Source: Acinetobacter sp. CS-2 (GTDB lineage Bacteria > Pseudomonadota > Gammaproteobacteria > Pseudomonadales > Moraxellaceae). From it: a stretch of 64,000 nucleotides of DNA. The DNA is taken from the NCBI RefSeq assembly GCF_016599715.1, contig NZ_CP067019.1:930001-994000 (forward strand). The letters run 5' to 3'. How positions within the stretch are numbered: position 1 is the stretch's first letter; the number at the start of each line of letters is the position of its first letter. Shown here one piece after another: positions 59,808 through 64,000 of the stretch. The translations under genes were made by a program, and so were the position numbers. The notes under the pieces are model-generated. The model was not told the origin of the DNA. It made no database searches and worked only from the letters and a program-made list of their open reading frames with translations.

Positions 59808-61832
59808 TCAGTCACCTTCAACTTCTGCGGGTTGTGCGCCTGATGCGGCTTGAGTAGCATGCTGTGTCGCTGCTGCTGTTGTATTGCTCTGAACATTGGT
59901 CGCGGTGTCCACTGGTGCCGTGCCACTTGGCAATTCACCTGGTTTGATGCCTGCGGTCATGAGGCCGCCACTAATTTGATGGCCCGCAGGACGGATCGGA
60001 TTCTTTTTACGGGTGTATAACCAATAGTCAAACAGAGGACGAGCCAGCTGCGCGGCCGAACCACCGTGTTTACCATTTTCCCAAACAATCGCAACCGCAA
60101 TCTCAGGATTTTCAGCCGGGGCAAAACCAATAAATAAACCATGGTCAAGCTGACGTTCACTTAATAATGCTTCGTTGTATTTTTTACCTTGGGCAATACT
60201 TTTGACCTGTGCAGTCCCGGTTTTTCCTGCAATATGATACAGCGGGGTACGAATACCACGACCTGTACCGGTCTCGATAACATCAATCATGGCATCGCGC
60301 ATTTTAATCCAGTCTTCGGGTTTGCCGTTAAACTGAATTTTACCATCTGGTGCATTACGCATTTGAAAAGGTTTGGCGCCGTGACTTTCACGCAGTACGT
60401 GAGGTGTAATATGCGCACCTTGGTTTGCAGTAATTGCAGTAGCCATAGCCAGTTGCAGCGGCGTTGCAGTAAAGGCACCTTGTCCGATACTGACGGAAAT
60501 GGTTTCACCTTTTAGCCATTTGCTCTTACGGGTCCGCATTTTCCAGTCCGGGTTCGGATACAAACCGGTACTTTCACTCGGTAAATCGACGCCAGTTTTT
60601 TCACTAAAGCCAAATTGGCGCATCCAGGCATTCATTTTTTCAATGCCCATGCGGTAGGCCAAAATATAATAATAGGTATCACAAGAAACCACTTGAGCTT
60701 TATGCAGATTGACCGTGCCATGACCTGATTTGCGCCAATCACGGAATTTATGCGAATCGCCTGGTAAAGAAAAATACCCGGGGTCTGAAATGGCGGTGTT
60801 CCAATCCACGATATTGTAATGCAGCCCACCTAAACCAAACATCGGTTTAATGGTTGAACCTGGAGGATAGGCACCTTGTACAGCACGGTTATACAGCGGC
60901 TGGTCAAGATTGTCACGTAGTGCACTATAGTCGGTATTGCTAATCCCGGTCACAAATAAATTCGGGTTAAAACTTGGACTGGAAACCAGGGCCAGAATTT
61001 CTCCTGTTTTCGGATTTAGCGCCACAATGGCACCGCGACGACCCGCCAGTTGCTCGGTGGCTGTGACCTGTAAGCCATAGTCAATTGAAAGGTACAAGTC
61101 ATTTCCGCGTACCGGCTCTTTACGACCTAAATTACGTAATACGTTACCGTGAGCATCAGCCTCGACAGATTCATTGCCGGGCAAGCCATGCAACAGATCT
61201 TCATAAGATTTCTCCACCCCAATTTTACCAATCAGGTTGGTGCCGGCATATAAGTCTTTGTCAATCGACTTCAATTCTTTGTCGTTAATACGCCCTACAT
61301 AACCAATCACGTGCGCAAACAGCTCACCATGCGGATAGTAGCGCGTCATCTGGGTTTCAATATTGACCCCGGGAAACTCAAACTTGACTTCGCTAAATTT
61401 AGCAATATCGGTTTCGGTTAAATTTAATTTTAATGATACACGTTCGGTTTTTTTAGCGGTCTTGATGCGGCTGCTAAAACGGTCGATATCTTCTTGGGTC
61501 AGCCTTAGAATCGGGGTTAAACGCTTGACTGTATCTTCAATATCTTTTACATCAGCCCGGGACATAGTCGCAGAAAATACCGGATAATTATCTGCCAGCA
61601 AAATACCATTACGGTCATAGATATAGCCGCGTGCAGGTGCCAAAGGCTGTAGCCGGATACGGTTCTGGTCTGAAGCGGTTGAAAACTCATTATAATGCGC
61701 AATTTGCAGATAGGCATAACGGGCAACAAGCAGGAGCAGAAAGAATGCCACAATCCCGATGGAGATAAAAACCCGATTGCGATAAATGCGCTTTTCTTGC
61801 TGAACATTTTTTAAAGGAAAGTGCTGCTTCAT
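59808..61832 (-). CDS. mrdA: Penicillin-binding protein 2 (MrdA)
   Basis: Class B PBP, the transpeptidase of the cell elongation machinery with RodA. 674 residues. TM anchor (about 21-42), dimerisation domain (RGYIYDRNGILLADNYP), transpeptidase domain with SxxK as STIK (S326), SCD at 383-385 where SxN is usual, and KTG at 537-539 (AGKTGTAQV). The last 45 residues are Ala/Thr/Gln-rich and low complexity (SNTTAAATQHATQAAS). rodA is not next to it here. Confidence 0.96.
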   Translation of the reverse strand: MKQHFPLKNVQQEKRIYRNRVFISIGIVAFFLLLLVARYAYLQIAHYNEFSTASDQNRIRLQPLAPARGYIYDRNGILLADNYPVFSATMSRADVKDIEDTVKRLTPILRLTQEDIDRFSSRIKTAKKTERVSLKLNLTETDIAKFSEVKFEFPGVNIETQMTRYYPHGELFAHVIGYVGRINDKELKSIDKDLYAGTNLIGKIGVEKSYEDLLHGLPGNESVEADAHGNVLRNLGRKEPVRGNDLYLSIDYGLQVTATEQLAGRRGAIVALNPKTGEILALVSSPSFNPNLFVTGISNTDYSALRDNLDQPLYNRAVQGAYPPGSTIKPMFGLGGLHYNIVDWNTAISDPGYFSLPGDSHKFRDWRKSGHGTVNLHKAQVVSCDTYYYILAYRMGIEKMNAWMRQFGFSEKTGVDLPSESTGLYPNPDWKMRTRKSKWLKGETISVSIGQGAFTATPLQLAMATAITANQGAHITPHVLRESHGAKPFQMRNAPDGKIQFNGKPEDWIKMRDAMIDVIETGTGRGIRTPLYHIAGKTGTAQVKSIAQGKKYNEALLSERQLDHGLFIGFAPAENPEIAVAIVWENGKHGGSAAQLARPLFDYWLYTRKKNPIRPAGHQISGGLMTAGIKPGELPSGTAPVDTATNVQSNTTAAATQHATQAASGAQPAEVEGD

Positions 61833-62058
61833 ACGCGATCGACTTACATACAGGGGAGTGAAAAATCTGGTGGCATATTCTAACGCAAGTCAGCATTTTT
61901 TGATATTTGTTCTGGCGAACTGTTAGGCGGGTTTAGTTTAAACTTTGACTTTACAGACATTAAAATTGTAAAGTGCAGTATATAAGAGTTCTGATAATTC
62001 TGCTAAAGTCAAAATTCAAAAAAAGGACTGTACTAAAAAATAAAATTTAGGGACAACG

Positions 62059-62586
62059 ATGAAAATAATCACAAAAGTGTATCCTTTGCTGGCTTTTTTT
62101 GCGCTGGTAAATATTGCTCATGCACAAGACCATTCATATTTACCTGAAGCGAAATTGACATCAGACAGTGCTAAAACATGGAATATCGGGGCTGGATTTA
62201 CCAAAAAGCTTCTTCATCTGAATGCAGAATGGGTCAATCCTTATGGCATCGCCTATGCAAAAGCGGGTGTGTTTTATAATGATGACTATAATGCCGGTGC
62301 TCAGGTTGGGTTTCGTTATCCTTATTACCTTACCGGAAAAGATAAAAACGGTTACTACCTGGGTGTCTATGCAGGGCATCTGGAAAGTAAACACATCAAC
62401 AATGAATATGAAGCAAGACTGGGTGCGGGTATAGATTTAGCCTATGTATTGCTCAGTAAAGAACGGATTAGCAGTTTTAGTATCGGGATTGGGGCTGGCG
62501 AAGAGATGACGGATCAGAAGGGTAATGTGGTTGCAGAGACAGAACCCATGCTACAATTTTCCTATACTCTAAGTGTCGGTTTATAG
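62059..62586 (+). CDS. Predicted outer-membrane/periplasmic protein
   Basis: 175 residues. Signal peptide MKIITKVYPLLAFFALVNIAHAQ, then a beta-rich mature part with glycine and aromatic alternation (YAKAGVFYNDDYNAGAQVGF; YYLGVYAGHLESKHINNEYE; FSYTLSVGL at the end), compatible with a small beta-barrel. Function unknown. A 20-base AT-rich leader after mrdA's divergent promoter region. Confidence 0.7.
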   Translation: MKIITKVYPLLAFFALVNIAHAQDHSYLPEAKLTSDSAKTWNIGAGFTKKLLHLNAEWVNPYGIAYAKAGVFYNDDYNAGAQVGFRYPYYLTGKDKNGYYLGVYAGHLESKHINNEYEARLGAGIDLAYVLLSKERISSFSIGIGAGEEMTDQKGNVVAETEPMLQFSYTLSVGL

Positions 62587-62650
62587 TGAGAATAGTGAGC
62601 TTTTATAATTAAGTATTTTGTGATTAAAAAATTAAATATGGAAATCGTGC

Positions 62651-63967
62651 ATGTTTGAGTACGTCAACGAATTGTGGCAAACCTTCTTGAATCGCCCTGA
62701 TTTCTGGGCAGTACTTAGCATCATTCCTGTGACAGCTTTTGTAACTTGGGCACATGTGTGGATGGCACTGAAAATGGTGTTTTACCCCCTGACGTTTTGG
62801 GGATTCCACTTAGGGCCACTCCCTGTCGGCTGGCAGGGGATTGTGCCACGTAAAGCCGGTCGCATTTCAGGAATTATCACCGACAATACCTTATCGAAAT
62901 TGGGTTCTTTACGTGAATTTCTGGATGCCATGGATCCGGAAGATATGGCACGGATTATCGGTGAGCAGGTCGGTTTTGAACTTGAACATCTGATTGATGA
63001 AATGATGATCGACCGTAATGCGGTACTGTGGGAAAACTTACCCTATTCAATTAAGCGCCGTATCTATTCGCAAGCGCATAAACAGCTGCCAGGTATTTTA
63101 AGAGAATTAGTGACTGAGCTGACCATGAACGTCGAGTCACTTGTGGATATGCGGGAAATGGTGGTGCGCCAAATGGAAGGTGATCGCCGTTTAATGGTGA
63201 ACATGTTCCTGAAAGTGGGACGTAAAGAAATCAACTTTATCTGGCATATCAGTGCATTAATTGGAATGTTCTTCGGTATATTCCAGATGATTGTCTGGTT
63301 TGTTGTACCCTGGCACTGGACGGTTCCTTTCTGGGCAGCGGTGTGGGGTTTCCTGACTAACTGGATTGCCATCTGGATGGTGTTTAATCCGCTGGAACCG
63401 CATTATATCCGCTATCCACAGTTTTTTGCGCGTACTGAAAGTCGCACGTTCCCGTGGATCAAACCGGTGATTCCACATATTGGCACCTATAATATCCAGG
63501 GTGCATTTATGAAACGTCAGGATGAGGTTTCCGATGTTTTTGCCCGAGTAGTCACAGAAGACTTAATTACGTTAAAATCCATTATGACTGAGATGATGTA
63601 TGGCGGGAAGAAAGATAAAACTCGTCGTATCGTCAAACGCCATATTAACGAAATTATGGAAACTCCGATTGTTCGAACCTCTTTGCAGCTGTCTTTAGGA
63701 CCAAAAGAGTATGCAAAACTCAAGACGGACTTGATCGATCGCTCGATTGAAATTACGATGGTGCCTGTATGCGACCCGGCCTTTAATGCGAGCCGTGCAC
63801 AGAAAATCTATCAAATGTTTAGAGACCGTATTCGCGAGTTGACGCCAAGAGAGTTTCAGAATTTATTACGTCCGGCCTTTCAGGAAGATGAATGGATTCT
63901 GATTGTCTTGGGTGGCGTAACCGGATTTATCGCGGGTACAATACATTTGTTTGTGGCTTTCTTATAA
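62651..63967 (+). CDS. DUF445 family membrane protein
   Basis: 438 residues. An N-terminal TM segment (about 17-40), long helical cytoplasmic part (RVGKEGYI-like; SKLGSLREFLDAMDPEDMARI), central TM pair (about 200-245: ISALIGMFFGIFQMIVWFVV and WAAVWGFLTNWIAIWMVF), and a C-terminal TM helix. GFLTNWIAIWMVFNPLEP is the DUF445 signature. Role unknown; family members are thought to be envelope proteins. Confidence 0.92.
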   Translation: MFEYVNELWQTFLNRPDFWAVLSIIPVTAFVTWAHVWMALKMVFYPLTFWGFHLGPLPVGWQGIVPRKAGRISGIITDNTLSKLGSLREFLDAMDPEDMARIIGEQVGFELEHLIDEMMIDRNAVLWENLPYSIKRRIYSQAHKQLPGILRELVTELTMNVESLVDMREMVVRQMEGDRRLMVNMFLKVGRKEINFIWHISALIGMFFGIFQMIVWFVVPWHWTVPFWAAVWGFLTNWIAIWMVFNPLEPHYIRYPQFFARTESRTFPWIKPVIPHIGTYNIQGAFMKRQDEVSDVFARVVTEDLITLKSIMTEMMYGGKKDKTRRIVKRHINEIMETPIVRTSLQLSLGPKEYAKLKTDLIDRSIEITMVPVCDPAFNASRAQKIYQMFRDRIRELTPREFQNLLRPAFQEDEWILIVLGGVTGFIAGTIHLFVAFL

Positions 63968-64000
63968 TTAGATGCTGGACTACATGACGAATAAAGAGAT

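Overview
The window is AT-rich gammaproteobacterial chromosome that reads as Acinetobacter (Moraxellaceae). This rests on the sdhCDAB-sucAB-lpd-sucCD block, a GTP-type PEP carboxykinase, a pgaABCD biofilm locus, an mrdA-rsmD pair and the general style of the proteins. Genus is an inference from protein resemblance; I could not search a database.

Layout. 1-13,070: TCA-cycle genes (succinate dehydrogenase, 2-oxoglutarate dehydrogenase complex, succinyl-CoA synthetase), with terminators between sub-operons. 13,128-13,910: a decayed IS5-family element. 14,322-21,593: poly-N-acetylglucosamine genes pgaABCD plus a convergent stand-alone protein matching the PgaB C-terminal glycosidase domain. 21,678-33,227: mixed housekeeping and small genes (cysDN, a PadR/DUF2798 pair, thioredoxin-like, GNAT, quinone oxidoreductase, WYL regulator, tRNA-Leu, tRNA-Cys, folD), with one AT-rich HEPN-like insert. 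33,493-34,957: a methyltransferase gene cut by a complete IS1-family element with an intact 8-bp target duplication. 34,991-43,895: glpD, pckG, a lipid-kinase/phosphoesterase pair and groESL with a heat-shock-type promoter.

44,036-56,274 is an accessory island between groEL and a lysophospholipid-acyltransferase-like gene. It carries an AlpA-like protein, XRE regulators, a ColE1-type mobilization module (mobC-mobA with two coiled-coil genes nested out of frame inside mobA, and an oriT-like region), a DnaC-like loader with a DUF1376 replication protein, and a retron-like locus: promoter, structured RNA, reverse transcriptase, and an overlapping two-TM membrane protein. At its right edge lie two different integrase 3' ends flanking a HAD hydrolase, then a 5'-truncated RTX adhesin fragment. 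No intact integrase is visible, so the island looks like a once-mobilizable element that is now stuck, with the retron as a likely anti-phage cargo.

56,752-63,967 returns to core genes: acyltransferase-like, lipoproteins, a TSUP transporter, rsmD, mrdA (PBP2), a predicted outer-membrane protein and a DUF445 protein.
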